From: DASRWT01 sp963748485
Lineage (GTDB): Bacteria; Methylomirabilota; Methylomirabilia; Rokubacteriales; CSP1-6
Length of the DNA stretch: 64,000 nt
Assembly: GCA_963748485.1 (NCBI GenBank)
Contig: CAVVJF010000012.1
Coordinates: forward strand, 1-64,000
Direction: 5' to 3'
Both the position numbers and the translations under genes were made by a program. Shown piece after piece: positions 35,481-44,130 of this stretch (its first letter is position 1; every line of letters begins with the position of its first letter). Under the pieces are notes generated by a model that was not told the origin of the DNA, did not search any database, and worked only from the letters and a program-made list of their open reading frames with translations.

Positions 35481-36260
35481 TTAGATGGCCTTGGCGTCTT
35501 CTCGGAGCGCGCGAACGAGTTCTTTGGCGGCGTCGGCGGCCTCGCCCTGGATGATGCGGCCGGGCGGGCGCGCGGGCAGCGGCTCGAGCGTGACCACGCT
35601 CAGCGCGGGCGGCTCGACGGTGAGGCCGAGATCGGCGGCCTTCACATCCTTGATCTCCTTCTTCTTGGCGCCCATGATCCCCTTCAGCGTGGGATAGCGG
35701 GGCTCGTTGAGCCCCTTCTGCGCCGAGACCACCGCGGGCAGCGGCAGATCGAACACCTCGAGGCCGCCTTCCACCTGGCGGGCCACCCGCACCGCGGCGC
35801 CGCCCGCGTCGATTGCCTCCTCCATGATCCAGGACGCGCAGGGCCAGCCGAGGAGATCGGCGGTCTGGGCCGCCACCGCGCCCATGTCGTCATCGATCGC
35901 TTGCCGGCCGAAGAGGGCCAGGCCCGGCGCCTCCTGCTTGAGCAGCGCGGCCAGCGCCCGCGCGGTGGTCAGGGTGTCGGCGCCGTCCCAGGCGGGATCG
36001 AGTAGATGGATGGCCCGGTCGGCGCCCATGGCCAGACAGGAGCGCAGCGCCTCCTTGACTCGCTCGGGGCCGAGCGACACCACCACCACCTCGCCCTGGC
36101 CGCGCTTTTCCTTGATGCGGAGCCCCTCCTCGACGGCGAACTCGTCGTAGGGGGAGACGATCCAGGTGATCCCCGTGGTGTCGATCATCTTGGGATCGGC
36201 GCTGATCTTCACCTGGGTCGCCGTGTCCGGCACCTGCTTCACCATGACCAGAATCTTCAC
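35481..36260 (-). CDS. etfB: Electron transfer flavoprotein beta subunit
   Basis: A 259-residue ETF beta chain. KILVMVKQVPDTATQVKI opens the protein, ISPYDEFAVEEGLRIKEK-like text (here WIVSPYDEFAVEEGLRI) follows, and the LFGRQAIDDDMGAVAAQTA motif near residue 120 and RYPTLKGIMGAKKKEIK near 193 are diagnostic. The GTG start overlaps the gntR stop as GTGA. Partner of the adjacent etfA. Confidence 0.93.
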   Translation of the reverse strand: MKILVMVKQVPDTATQVKISADPKMIDTTGITWIVSPYDEFAVEEGLRIKEKRGQGEVVVVSLGPERVKEALRSCLAMGADRAIHLLDPAWDGADTLTTARALAALLKQEAPGLALFGRQAIDDDMGAVAAQTADLLGWPCASWIMEEAIDAGGAAVRVARQVEGGLEVFDLPLPAVVSAQKGLNEPRYPTLKGIMGAKKKEIKDVKAADLGLTVEPPALSVVTLEPLPARPPGRIIQGEAADAAKELVRALREDAKAI

Positions 36261-37015
36261 GCCTCGATCTCCTCTGAGGTGTCGCTGCCGTTGATCTTTC
36301 CGTAGGCAAGGTCGCGGGTGATCCGGAACCGGTCGCCCGGAATGTACACGCGATCGTAGACCACCGCGGTGCCGTCGGCGGCGGTGGAGACGCGGTCCGA
36401 GCGGAACGAGGGAATGCCGGGCCGGCAGCCCAGCTCCCGCGCCGCGCGCGCTTCCAGCGGCACCGCCGACACCGTCTCGCGCGCCGTCGCGATCTCGATC
36501 CCGAGCTTGTACGCCAGCACCTGGCGCAGCGGCGTGACGCGGAGATCGGCCTTGGCCACCTCCTCGCCCAGCGCGGCGGTGAGATAGGAGGCCTGGAAAC
36601 TCGTGGGGCGGTCGGCGACCAGCCGCAGCCGCTCGAGCGCGAAGACGCGCTGGCGCGGGCGCGTCCCCAGCTCGCGGGCCACCTCGCGGTCGGCGGGCTC
36701 GAACTGGCTGCGCAGGAAGCGCGTCCGCACGTCCTCGCCCTGGGCGGAGAGATCACCCGCGAAGGTCCGCAGCTGCAGGATGTCGTAGTCCACTGAGCGG
36801 CTGGCCACGAAGGTCCCCAGCCCGTGGCGCCGCATGATGAGGCCGTCGCGCTCCAGCACCTCGAGGGCCTGGCGGAGGGTCATGAGGGTCACGCCGAACT
36901 CCTCGGCGAGCCGGCGCTGATTGTCCATGCGGACGCCGGGCGGAAGCACACCGCTCGCCATGCGCTCGCGGAGACTCTGCGCGATCTGGTGATAGCGGGG
37001 CACCCGGCTTCGCAC
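36257..37015 (-). CDS. GntR-family (HutC subfamily) transcriptional regulator
   Basis: A 252-residue regulator: an N-terminal winged helix-turn-helix (PRYHQIAQSLRERMASGVLP, then RRLAEEFGVTLMTLRQALEVL) and a C-terminal UTRA ligand-binding domain from about residue 85. The GTG start at 37015 begins three residues before the wHTH. It is the first gene of the branched-chain catabolic block and overlaps etfB by 4 bp. A palindrome GTTCTAGAAC lies 25 bp before its start, as expected for autoregulation. The effector could be a branched-chain acyl-CoA or keto acid (inference). Confidence 0.9.
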   Translation of the reverse strand: MRSRVPRYHQIAQSLRERMASGVLPPGVRMDNQRRLAEEFGVTLMTLRQALEVLERDGLIMRRHGLGTFVASRSVDYDILQLRTFAGDLSAQGEDVRTRFLRSQFEPADREVARELGTRPRQRVFALERLRLVADRPTSFQASYLTAALGEEVAKADLRVTPLRQVLAYKLGIEIATARETVSAVPLEARAARELGCRPGIPSFRSDRVSTAADGTAVVYDRVYIPGDRFRITRDLAYGKINGSDTSEEIEA

Positions 37016-37039
37016 GCGACGAACCTCCAGAACCTCGGT

Positions 37040-37049
37040 GTTCTAGAAC
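37040..37049. promoter_or_regulatory. Candidate GntR operator GTTCTAGAAC
   Basis: A perfect 10-bp palindrome GTTCTAGAAC lies just upstream of gntR, with a second half-like AGGTTCTGG between it and the start codon on the minus strand. HutC-type GntR proteins bind GT-N-TA-N-AC-like palindromes; DasR/NagR sites have the related core GGTCTAGACC. The match and position support an operator. The rest of the 174-bp gap (37016-37189) shows no gene. Confidence 0.5.
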
Positions 37050-37189
37050 TGCGTTGGCCGACTGACGCCGCGTCGCGAAGAATCAGGTGAAACGACGAGG
37101 GGTTACAGTGACCAGGCCCCTACATCTTACTGTCCGGCTCCCCACGGGGTCAATAGGGGGTGCGGCGAGAGGCGGGGCCCGGCCCGCGC

Positions 37190-38266
37190 TCAGGCGCCGC
37201 GAGTCGGCGCGAGGCGCTGGGACAGGTCGATCAGCTGCGCGAGCTTGCGGGCAGCGGCGCCCGAATCGATGGAGGCGGCCGCCAGCCCCACCCCGTCCTT
37301 GAGATCCTGGGCCTTGCCGCCGACGACCAGCGCCGCGGCCGCGTTCATCAGCACGACGTCGCGGCGGGGCCCCGTCTCACCGCCGAGCACCTGGCGTATG
37401 ATCCGCGCGTTCTCCTCTCGGTCGCCCCCCTGGAGGTCGCGGATGCCGGCCCGCGGCATGCCGAAATCCTCGGGGCGGACCCGGGAGGAGCGCACCACCC
37501 CCTCGTGCACCTCGGAGATCTGACTCTCGCCCGTATTCGAGATCTCGTCGAGCCCATCGGCCCCGTGCACGACGAACGCGCGCAGCGTCCCGAGCTCGGC
37601 GAGCACGCGCGCGAGCAGCTCGGTGAGGGGCGCGGCGTACACGCCGATTACCTGGGCGTTGGCGCCGGCGGGGTTGGTGAGAGGGCCCAGCATGTTGAAC
37701 ACGGTACGCACGCCCATCTCGCGGCGCGCCGCCATCACGTGCTTCATCGCGGTGTGCAGAAGCGGGGCGTAGAGGAAGCCGATCCCCGCCTCGTCCACGC
37801 AGCGCGCCACCTGCGCGGGCGTGAGCTCGAGGTTGATGCCGAGGGTCTCCACCACGTCCGCCGAGCCGCACAGGGACGACACCGACCGGTTACCGTGCTT
37901 GGCGACCTTGAGTCCCGCCCCCGCCACCACGAAGGCGGTGGCGGTGGAGACGTTGAAGGTGCCGGACGCGTCGCCCCCGGTGCCACACGTGTCGATCAAC
38001 ATCTCTCGGTCAGTCCCGGTGGCGCCGACGACGTCGCCGTCGTGGGTGCGCACCTTGACCGCCTTCTGGCGCATCACCTGGGCGAACCCGATCAGCTCCT
38101 CCACCGTCTCGCCCTTCATCCGGAGGGCGGTGAGGAAGGCCGCGATCTGCGCGTTCGTGGACGCCCCCGACATGATGGCTTCCATCGCCGCCGCCGCCTC
38201 GATGCGGGTGAGGTCGCGGCGGTCGATGAGGGCGCGTACCGCTTCGGTGATAATGGGGCTGGTCAT
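37190..38266 (-). CDS. trpD: Anthranilate phosphoribosyltransferase
   Basis: A 358-residue TrpD. The PRPP-binding glycine-rich loop DTCGTGGDASGTFNVSTA (near residue 92), KHGNRSVSSLCGSADVVE and NMLGPLTNPAGA motifs are complete. It transfers phosphoribosyl to anthranilate in tryptophan synthesis. No other trp gene is in the window, so it stands alone between a Liv operon and gntR; a candidate promoter lies 22 bp before the ATG. Slightly longer at the C-terminus than average. Confidence 0.93.
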   Translation of the reverse strand: MTSPIITEAVRALIDRRDLTRIEAAAAMEAIMSGASTNAQIAAFLTALRMKGETVEELIGFAQVMRQKAVKVRTHDGDVVGATGTDREMLIDTCGTGGDASGTFNVSTATAFVVAGAGLKVAKHGNRSVSSLCGSADVVETLGINLELTPAQVARCVDEAGIGFLYAPLLHTAMKHVMAARREMGVRTVFNMLGPLTNPAGANAQVIGVYAAPLTELLARVLAELGTLRAFVVHGADGLDEISNTGESQISEVHEGVVRSSRVRPEDFGMPRAGIRDLQGGDREENARIIRQVLGGETGPRRDVVLMNAAAALVVGGKAQDLKDGVGLAAASIDSGAAARKLAQLIDLSQRLAPTRGA

Positions 38267-38287
38267 GGCGCGGTGATCCGCGCCCCG

Positions 38288-38317
38288 ATTCTACTCCCTC
38301 GGGCGGAGGGTGGCCAA
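38288..38317 (-). promoter_or_regulatory. Candidate trpD promoter
   Basis: On the minus strand TTGGCC (38317-38312) and TAGAAT (38293-38288) are separated by 18 bp, with the trpD ATG at 38266. The -10 matches consensus in five of six positions, the -35 in four. The 93-bp gap 38267-38359 holds nothing else. Confidence 0.4.
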
Positions 38318-38359
38318 GAGCGGACAGTTTTGCAACAAGCGAGCCAGCCCCTCGGCGCG

Positions 38360-39073
38360 TTAGATGCCCAGATAGGCCTGCTTGACGTGCGGGCTCGCCA
38401 GGAGGGCTTCGCTCGCGCCGGCGAGCGCGATGCGGCCGCTCTCCAGGACATAGGCGCGATGCGCCAGGCCCAGCGCTCGCCCGACGTTCTGCTCGACGAG
38501 GAAGATGGTCGTGCCCTCGCGATTGATCTGGGCGAGGTTCTCGAAGATCTGCTTCACAACGACCGGGGCGAGGCCGAGGCTCGGCTCGTCCAGCATGAGC
38601 AAGCGGGGGCAGGCCATCAGGCCGCGGCCGATCGCGCACATCTGCTGCTCGCCGCCCGACAGCGTGCCCGCGAGCTGCCGCGCGCGCTCGGCGAGGCGCG
38701 GAAAGAGGCCGAACACGCGCTCGAGCGTCTCCGCGCGCCGCCCGCGTGCCGCCGCGCTCGCCGCGCCCAGCTCGAGATTCTCGCGCACCGTCATGGTGGG
38801 AAAGAGCTGCCGCCCCTCCGGAACATGCGCGATTCCCCGCCCTACCACGCGCGCGGGCGAGAGCCCGTCCAGGCGCTCGCCCTCCAGCGTGATGGCGCCG
38901 CGCCGGAGTGGCAGGAGCGCGCTGACCGCCTTGAGCGTGGTGGTCTTGCCGGCGCCGTTGGCGCCGATCAGCGCGACGATCTCCCCGGCGTGGACCTCCA
39001 GCGAGACGTCCGCCACTGCGGTGAGGGCGCCGTAACCGACCTCGAGCCCGTCAAGCCGGAGCAGGGTGGACAT
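38360..39073 (-). CDS. livF: Branched-chain amino acid-type ABC transporter ATP-binding protein LivF, third system
   Basis: A 237-residue LivF ATPase: Walker A GANGAGKT at 37-44, IAHVPEGRQLFPTMTV in the Q-loop region, LSGGEQQMCAIGRGL signature, LLMLDEPSLGLAP Walker B and VEQNV. It overlaps the end of livG by 23 bp, so translation is coupled. Last gene of the third Liv operon. Confidence 0.92.
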   Translation of the reverse strand: MSTLLRLDGLEVGYGALTAVADVSLEVHAGEIVALIGANGAGKTTTLKAVSALLPLRRGAITLEGERLDGLSPARVVGRGIAHVPEGRQLFPTMTVRENLELGAASAAARGRRAETLERVFGLFPRLAERARQLAGTLSGGEQQMCAIGRGLMACPRLLMLDEPSLGLAPVVVKQIFENLAQINREGTTIFLVEQNVGRALGLAHRAYVLESGRIALAGASEALLASPHVKQAYLGI

Positions 39074-39788
39074 ATTCCTCGCCCAGATAGGCCTCGATGA
39101 CGCGGGGGTCGTTGGCGATGCGGGCGGGCGGGCCCTCGGCGATCTTCTCCCCGAAGGAGACGACCACCAGCCGGTGCGAGAGCGTCATCACCGCCCGCAT
39201 GTTGTGCTCGATGAGCAGCACCGACACGCCGTCCGCGTTGATGCCCGCCACGAGGCGGATCATCTCCGCGGTCTCGGTGGCGGTCAGCCCGGCCATGACC
39301 TCGTCCAGCAGGAGCAGGGCGGGCTCGGTGGCGAGCGCGCGGGCCAGCTCGAGGCGCTTGCGGTCGGAGAGCGTGAGGCTCCCCGCCGGGGCGTCGCGCT
39401 TGGCGTCGAGCCCCACGCGCGCGATCACCGCGCGCGCTCGCGCGTCGGCGGCGGCCGCGGCGGGATGGCGGCCCAGCGCGCCCACACGCACGTTGGCGAG
39501 CACGGAGAGATGCGGAAACGGGCGCACGATCTGGAACGTCCGCGCCAGGCCGCGCCGGCAGATGGCGTGCGGCTTGAGGCCGACGAGGCTCTCCCCCCGA
39601 AAGCGCACCGTGCCCGTGTCCGGCGCGAGAAAGCCCGATACCAGATTGAACGCGGTGGTCTTGCCCGCCCCGTTGGGGCCGATGAGCCCGAGCATCTCCC
39701 CCTCCGCCATGTCGAACGACAGACCACTCACCGCCCTGACACCGCCAAAGCGCTTCGACAGCCCCGCGACCTCCAGCAGCGCGCTCAT
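39051..39788 (-). CDS. livG: Branched-chain amino acid-type ABC transporter ATP-binding protein LivG, third system
   Basis: A 245-residue LivG ATPase with Walker A GPNGAGKT at 37-44, LARTFQIVRPFPH, a family-type signature LTLSDRKRLELARAL, Walker B LLLLDEVMAGL and IEHNM. The start codon at 39788 overlaps the livM stop; the frame is open far upstream inside livM and that extension is not real. Confidence 0.92.
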   Translation of the reverse strand: MSALLEVAGLSKRFGGVRAVSGLSFDMAEGEMLGLIGPNGAGKTTAFNLVSGFLAPDTGTVRFRGESLVGLKPHAICRRGLARTFQIVRPFPHLSVLANVRVGALGRHPAAAAADARARAVIARVGLDAKRDAPAGSLTLSDRKRLELARALATEPALLLLDEVMAGLTATETAEMIRLVAGINADGVSVLLIEHNMRAVMTLSHRLVVVSFGEKIAEGPPARIANDPRVIEAYLGEEYVHPAPA

Positions 39789-40741
39789 CGCCGCGCGCTT
39801 CCCCACAACTTCAACAGAGTCGGATAGGCCCCCTGGGGGAAGAACAGCACGACCACCACGAGCAGGATCCCGTAGACGATGAGGTGGAGCCCGCTCCACG
39901 CGCCCTGCGAGAGATAGACGCGCGAGACCTCGCCGAGCGGGCTCAGGATGAAGGAGCCCACGATGGGCCCGAGCACGGTGCCCGCGCCGCCCACGATGGG
40001 GCGGATGATGATCTCCACCGACAGCGGGATCCCGAACACCGCGTTGGGCTGGAGCGAGAAGAGGTAGTACGCGTAGAAGGTGCCGCCTACGCCGGTGAGG
40101 AAGGACGAGACTACCATCGCGAGCATCTTGTACTTGAAGGTGTTCACCCCGAGGGCCTCGCACGCGTTCTCGTCCTCGCGAATGGCCCGCAGGTACTCCC
40201 CGAAACGGCGGCGCTCGATGGCGGCGACGATCCCGGTGGCGGCAAGCATTAGCCCCAGCGCGACGTAGTAGTAGGCACGGTTGTCCTGGAACTGGAAGTG
40301 GCGGGGGCTTCCGGTGAACGTGATGTAGAGCCCGAGCGCTCCGCCGACCGCGTCTGTATTGAGGGCGATGATGCGGCAGATCTCGGCAAAGGCCACGGTG
40401 AGGAGGACGAAGTAGAAGCCGCGCAAACCGAAGCGAAAGCCCAGGTAGCCGATGACCGCGCCGAGGGCGGCGGCGAGCGCTCCGCCCACCAGCATGCCCA
40501 CCCACGGGGTGAGGCCGAGCGTCATGGACAGCATGGCGGAGGTATAGGCGCCCACCCCCACGAAGGCGGCGTGGCCCGCCGAGAGCTGCCCGGCGTAGCC
40601 GCCCACGATGTTCCACGCCTGTCCCAGGTACGCGTAGAAGAAGATGAAGATGAACACGGTCACCGCGTAGGAGCTGAGCATCGCGGGCAGCGCCGAGAGC
40701 ACCAGCACCGCGAGCAGCGCGGCCAGCCGCGGGCGCGTCAT
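39785..40741 (-). CDS. livM: Branched-chain amino acid-type ABC transporter permease LivM, third system
   Basis: A 318-residue LivM permease with about nine hydrophobic segments, including YLGQAWNIVGGYAGQLSAGH near residue 38 and the IIIRPIVGGAGTVLGPIVGS block near residue 245. Start at ATG 40741, overlapping the livH stop by 4 bp. Forms the channel with LivH. Confidence 0.91.
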   Translation of the reverse strand: MTRPRLAALLAVLVLSALPAMLSSYAVTVFIFIFFYAYLGQAWNIVGGYAGQLSAGHAAFVGVGAYTSAMLSMTLGLTPWVGMLVGGALAAALGAVIGYLGFRFGLRGFYFVLLTVAFAEICRIIALNTDAVGGALGLYITFTGSPRHFQFQDNRAYYYVALGLMLAATGIVAAIERRRFGEYLRAIREDENACEALGVNTFKYKMLAMVVSSFLTGVGGTFYAYYLFSLQPNAVFGIPLSVEIIIRPIVGGAGTVLGPIVGSFILSPLGEVSRVYLSQGAWSGLHLIVYGILLVVVVLFFPQGAYPTLLKLWGSARR

Positions 40742-41610
40742 GCCGCTCGCTTGCCGAAGATCCCGGCGGGCCGGAAGAGAAGGATGACGATGAGGAGCGA
40801 GAAGCTCACCAGCTCCTTCATGGAGGGGGCGAGGAACACCGCGCCCAGCGACTCGGCGAGCGAGACGAGGAGGCCGCCCATGAAGGCGCCGAGGAGGCTC
40901 CCCATGCCGCCGATGATGACGATGTTGAACGAGGCCACGGACAGCGACAGGCCGCCCGCGGGCTGGAAGGGCACGATGGGCGAGACCAGCGCGCCCGCCG
41001 CCCCCACGCAGGCCGCCCCGATGCCGAAGGCGACGGCGTAGACGCGGCCCACGTCGGTGCCGATGACGAGCGCGCCGTAGGGGTTGTCGGAGGCGGCACG
41101 GATGCGGCGCCCGAGATCCGTGCGCGCGAGGAAGGCCCAGAGCGCGGCGGTGAGCGCGACGGCCACGCCGAAGGTCAGGAGCCGGCCCATGTCCACGAAG
41201 AACGGGCCCAGCCACAGGGGCTCGCCGGTGAGGGGCGAGCGCACGCGCTGGGGATCGGGGCCGAAGGCCACGAGGGCGGCGTTCTCCAGCACCAGCGCCA
41301 CCCCCAGCATGAGGAGGATCTGCATCTCGTGCGGCGCGTCCACAATGCGGTGCACGAGCCCGCGCTGCACGGCCCAGCCGAGGGCGAACAGCGCGGCAGC
41401 GCAAAGCGGAAAGCCGAGGTAGGGATCGACACCCAGCCGGGTGGCGAGAACCCAGGCGAGGTACATGCCCCACACCATCATGTCGCCGTGGGCGAAGTTG
41501 ACCACTCGCATGACGCCGAAGATCAGCGTCAGGCCCACCGCCATGAGGCTGTACACGCCGCCGAAGAGGAGCCCGCTGAGCAGGCCCTGCCCGACGAGGG
41601 TCAGGTCCAC
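40738..41610 (-). CDS. livH: Branched-chain amino acid-type ABC transporter permease LivH, third system
   Basis: A 290-residue LivH permease. GGVYSLMAVGLTLIFGVMRV with the NFAHGDMMVWGMYLAW motif (about residues 17-55) and IVIIGGMGSLLGAFMGGLLV near residue 220 identify it. It follows the binding-protein gene by 27 bp. Confidence 0.91.
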   Translation of the reverse strand: MDLTLVGQGLLSGLLFGGVYSLMAVGLTLIFGVMRVVNFAHGDMMVWGMYLAWVLATRLGVDPYLGFPLCAAALFALGWAVQRGLVHRIVDAPHEMQILLMLGVALVLENAALVAFGPDPQRVRSPLTGEPLWLGPFFVDMGRLLTFGVAVALTAALWAFLARTDLGRRIRAASDNPYGALVIGTDVGRVYAVAFGIGAACVGAAGALVSPIVPFQPAGGLSLSVASFNIVIIGGMGSLLGAFMGGLLVSLAESLGAVFLAPSMKELVSFSLLIVILLFRPAGIFGKRAA

Positions 41611-41637
41611 CTCAGGCGGCTCCGCGCCCGCGACCCG

Positions 41638-42903
41638 TCAACGTTTCGGACGCGGGAACACGAGCTTCTGCAGCGCCGCTTCTTTAGGCCACACCGCCAC
41701 CGGCTTTTGCCCGAGGATCTGGATCATGGTGGTGACGGCGTTGGGGTTGTCGCCGGTCTCGTTGAAGACGACGGGGCCGGCGTATTGCATGAGGCCGGCG
41801 GCATAGTTGGTCTTCTTGATCGCGTCCACGATCACGTCGGGATCCGTGGACTTCGCGCGCTCCAGCGCGTCGGCGATCACGAAGATCCCGTCGTAAGAGT
41901 AGCCCGAGTTGGTGTCGAACGTCTTGCCGTTGGAGCGCTTCAGATAGTCTTCGGCCACCTTCTGGGTGCGCGGGTGCTTGAAGTTGGCCCAGGGCACCGC
42001 CGACATCACGTACTCGAGGTCGTCCTTGAGCACGGCCAGCTGCCCGGCCTCGTAGAGCCCGGGGCTGCCGGGGCCCACGACGCCCAGGATGTCCAGCCGC
42101 TGCTTGCGGATCTCGGGGAGCAGGAGCTGCGCGGAGGCCGGCCGCGTGATGGGGGCGATGATGTCGGGCTTGGCGGCCTTGGCGCGGGACACTTCGGTCG
42201 AGAGGTCCTGGGGCGGCTCCGGCCACGGGATCACGTCCACGATCTCCCACGCGGGCTTGGCGGCGGCGTACCCGGCCTGGAAGCCCCGGGCGGCATTCTG
42301 GCCGAAGAGGTCGTTGCAGTACATCAGCACCACCCGCTTGGGGGCCACGCCGGTTTCCTTGAAGATCTCGGTGAAGTAGGTCACCGCCTTCGCGCCGAAT
42401 GACGACCCGGTGGGGAAGTTCCGGTACACGTACTGCACCTTCTGCTGTCCCTCCTTCACCGCTTTGGCCACGTTGGCGGTGATGGGATCGGCGGCGGCGA
42501 TGTCCACCAGGAAGGGCACGCGCCGCTGCTGCACCACGGGCACCATCGCCGCGGTGCTGCCGGAGTCGAACGAGCCCATGAGCAGCTGCGCTCCCTGGTT
42601 GATGACGCGCTCCGCCTCGGTGCGCCCCACGTCGGGCTTGGTCTGCGTGTCACCGAAGATCAGCTCGAGCCGCGCGCCGCCCATCGCCTTGATGCCGCCG
42701 GCCGCGTTCACCGCCTCCGCCGCCATCGTCGCCCCCAGCCGGCACGCCTGCCCCGGCTCGGCGAGTGGGCCGGTCACGGGATGCACGACCCCGATCTTGA
42801 ACACCGGCGCCTGGGCGCGCAGCGGCAGCGGGAACCCCAGCACCGCGGCGCCGGCGGCGGCGCCCTTCAGGAAATAGCGACGGGAAGCGCGGCGACCGGT
42901 CAT
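41638..42903 (-). CDS. Branched-chain amino acid-type ABC transporter substrate-binding protein with Tat-like signal, third system
   Basis: A 421-residue Peripla_BP_6 receptor. The N-terminus carries twin arginines in a Tat-like motif (SRRYFLKG at residues 7-14), a hydrophobic stretch and an RAQA cleavage site near residue 31, so export may be by the Tat route, unlike the other two receptors. The mature part begins PVFKIGVVHPVTGPLAEPGQ. The ATG at 42903 overlaps the upstream acyl-CoA dehydrogenase stop (ATGA); earlier in-frame sequence belongs to that gene. Confidence 0.9.
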   Translation of the reverse strand: MTGRRASRRYFLKGAAAGAAVLGFPLPLRAQAPVFKIGVVHPVTGPLAEPGQACRLGATMAAEAVNAAGGIKAMGGARLELIFGDTQTKPDVGRTEAERVINQGAQLLMGSFDSGSTAAMVPVVQQRRVPFLVDIAAADPITANVAKAVKEGQQKVQYVYRNFPTGSSFGAKAVTYFTEIFKETGVAPKRVVLMYCNDLFGQNAARGFQAGYAAAKPAWEIVDVIPWPEPPQDLSTEVSRAKAAKPDIIAPITRPASAQLLLPEIRKQRLDILGVVGPGSPGLYEAGQLAVLKDDLEYVMSAVPWANFKHPRTQKVAEDYLKRSNGKTFDTNSGYSYDGIFVIADALERAKSTDPDVIVDAIKKTNYAAGLMQYAGPVVFNETGDNPNAVTTMIQILGQKPVAVWPKEAALQKLVFPRPKR

Positions 42904-44060
42904 CGAGAGTCTCCTTGTTCCAGCAGGGCCCGCGCGATCACGAGCCGCTGGATCTGATTGGTGCCTTCGTAGATCTGGGTGATCTTGGCGTCGCGCATGT
43001 AGCGCTCCACCGGGAACTCGCGCGTGTAGCCGTAGCCGCCGAAGATCTGCACGGCGTCGGTGGCCACCTTCATGGCGGTGTCGGAGGCGAGGCACTTCGC
43101 CACCGACGCCTCGAAGGCGGTGGAAGCCGCCCCCCGATCCATGAGGGCGGCGGTATGATGCACGGCCAGCCGCGAGACGTGCACGGCCATGGCCATGTCG
43201 GCCAGCATGAACTGGATCCCCTGGAACGCCGCGATGGGCTGGTCGAAGGAGCGCCGCTCCTTGGCGTAGCCGACGGCCGCGTCCAGCGCGGCCTGGGCGA
43301 TGCCCACCGCCTGGGCGCCGATGGTGGGGCGCGATTGCTCGAGCGTGCGCATGGCGAGGCGGAATCCCCCGCCCTCCTCGCCGAGGCGGTTTTCCACGGG
43401 GATCTCGCAATCAGTGAAGTGCAGCGCCACCGTGGGACTGCCGCGGATGCCGAGCTTCTTCTCGTGCTTCCCCACGCTGAAGCCCGGCGTGCCGGGCTCG
43501 ACGAGGAGCGCAGTGACCCCTCGGGAGCGCTGCGCCCGGTCCGTGCTCACGAACACCGTGATGACCCCGGCGTGCGAGCCGTTGGTCACCCACATCTTGG
43601 AGCCGTTGACCACGTAGCGGTCGCCCTTGCGCACCGCCGAGCACGTCATGGCGGCGGCGTCGGAGCCGGAGCCAGGCTCGGACAGCGAGAACGCGGCGGT
43701 GATCTCGCCGGCGGCGAGCCGTGGGAGGAAGCGCTTCTTCTGCTCCGCGTTCCCGCCCAGCACGATCGGGTAGCCTCCGAGGTTCTGCACGAGGAAGATC
43801 GTGGACGTCGCCGCGCAGGCCCGCGCCACTTCCTCCGCGGCCAGGCAGTAGGCCAGCGCGCCCGCCCCCGCGCCGCCGTATTCCTCGGGAATGTGCAGGC
43901 CCATGAGCCCCTGCTCGCCGAGGAGCCGGAGCTGCTCCGCCGGGTACTCCTCCGTCTCGTCCACGTGCGCGGCCAGCGGGGCGATGCGCTCCTGCGCGAT
44001 CTCGCGCGCGAGGTTCCGTATCGCGCGCTGATCGTCAGTCAGGTACCACGCGTCGTTCAT
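42900..44060 (-). CDS. Acyl-CoA dehydrogenase
   Basis: A 386-residue acyl-CoA dehydrogenase with AFSLSEPGSGSDAAAMTC (near residue 122), WVTNGSHAGVITVFVSTD, and the C-terminal GGYGYTREFPVERYMRDAK and QIYEGTNQIQ segments carrying the butyryl-CoA-dehydrogenase-type Glu. It is translationally coupled to the third Liv binding protein, so its substrate may derive from the imported ligand. Upstream of its ATG lies a 9-bp hairpin. Third acyl-CoA dehydrogenase of the window. Confidence 0.9.
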   Translation of the reverse strand: MNDAWYLTDDQRAIRNLAREIAQERIAPLAAHVDETEEYPAEQLRLLGEQGLMGLHIPEEYGGAGAGALAYCLAAEEVARACAATSTIFLVQNLGGYPIVLGGNAEQKKRFLPRLAAGEITAAFSLSEPGSGSDAAAMTCSAVRKGDRYVVNGSKMWVTNGSHAGVITVFVSTDRAQRSRGVTALLVEPGTPGFSVGKHEKKLGIRGSPTVALHFTDCEIPVENRLGEEGGGFRLAMRTLEQSRPTIGAQAVGIAQAALDAAVGYAKERRSFDQPIAAFQGIQFMLADMAMAVHVSRLAVHHTAALMDRGAASTAFEASVAKCLASDTAMKVATDAVQIFGGYGYTREFPVERYMRDAKITQIYEGTNQIQRLVIARALLEQGDSR

Positions 44061-44066
44061 TTTTCA

Positions 44067-44089
44067 TCAACATGCTTTTCGCATGTTGA
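44067..44089 (-). promoter_or_regulatory. AT-richer hairpin just before the acyl-CoA dehydrogenase start
   Basis: Perfect 9-bp arms TCAACATGC (44067-44075) and GCATGTTGA (44081-44089) around a 5-base loop. On the minus strand it ends 6 bp before the ATG at 44060, where a Shine-Dalgarno sequence would be expected but none is evident. It could block or shape ribosome access. It is far less GC-rich than its surroundings. The rest of 44061-44130 shows nothing. Confidence 0.45.
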
Positions 44090-44130
44090 CCGTGGGCCAA
44101 TCGGGTCGGGGCCACCGTGAGAGGACGTAC

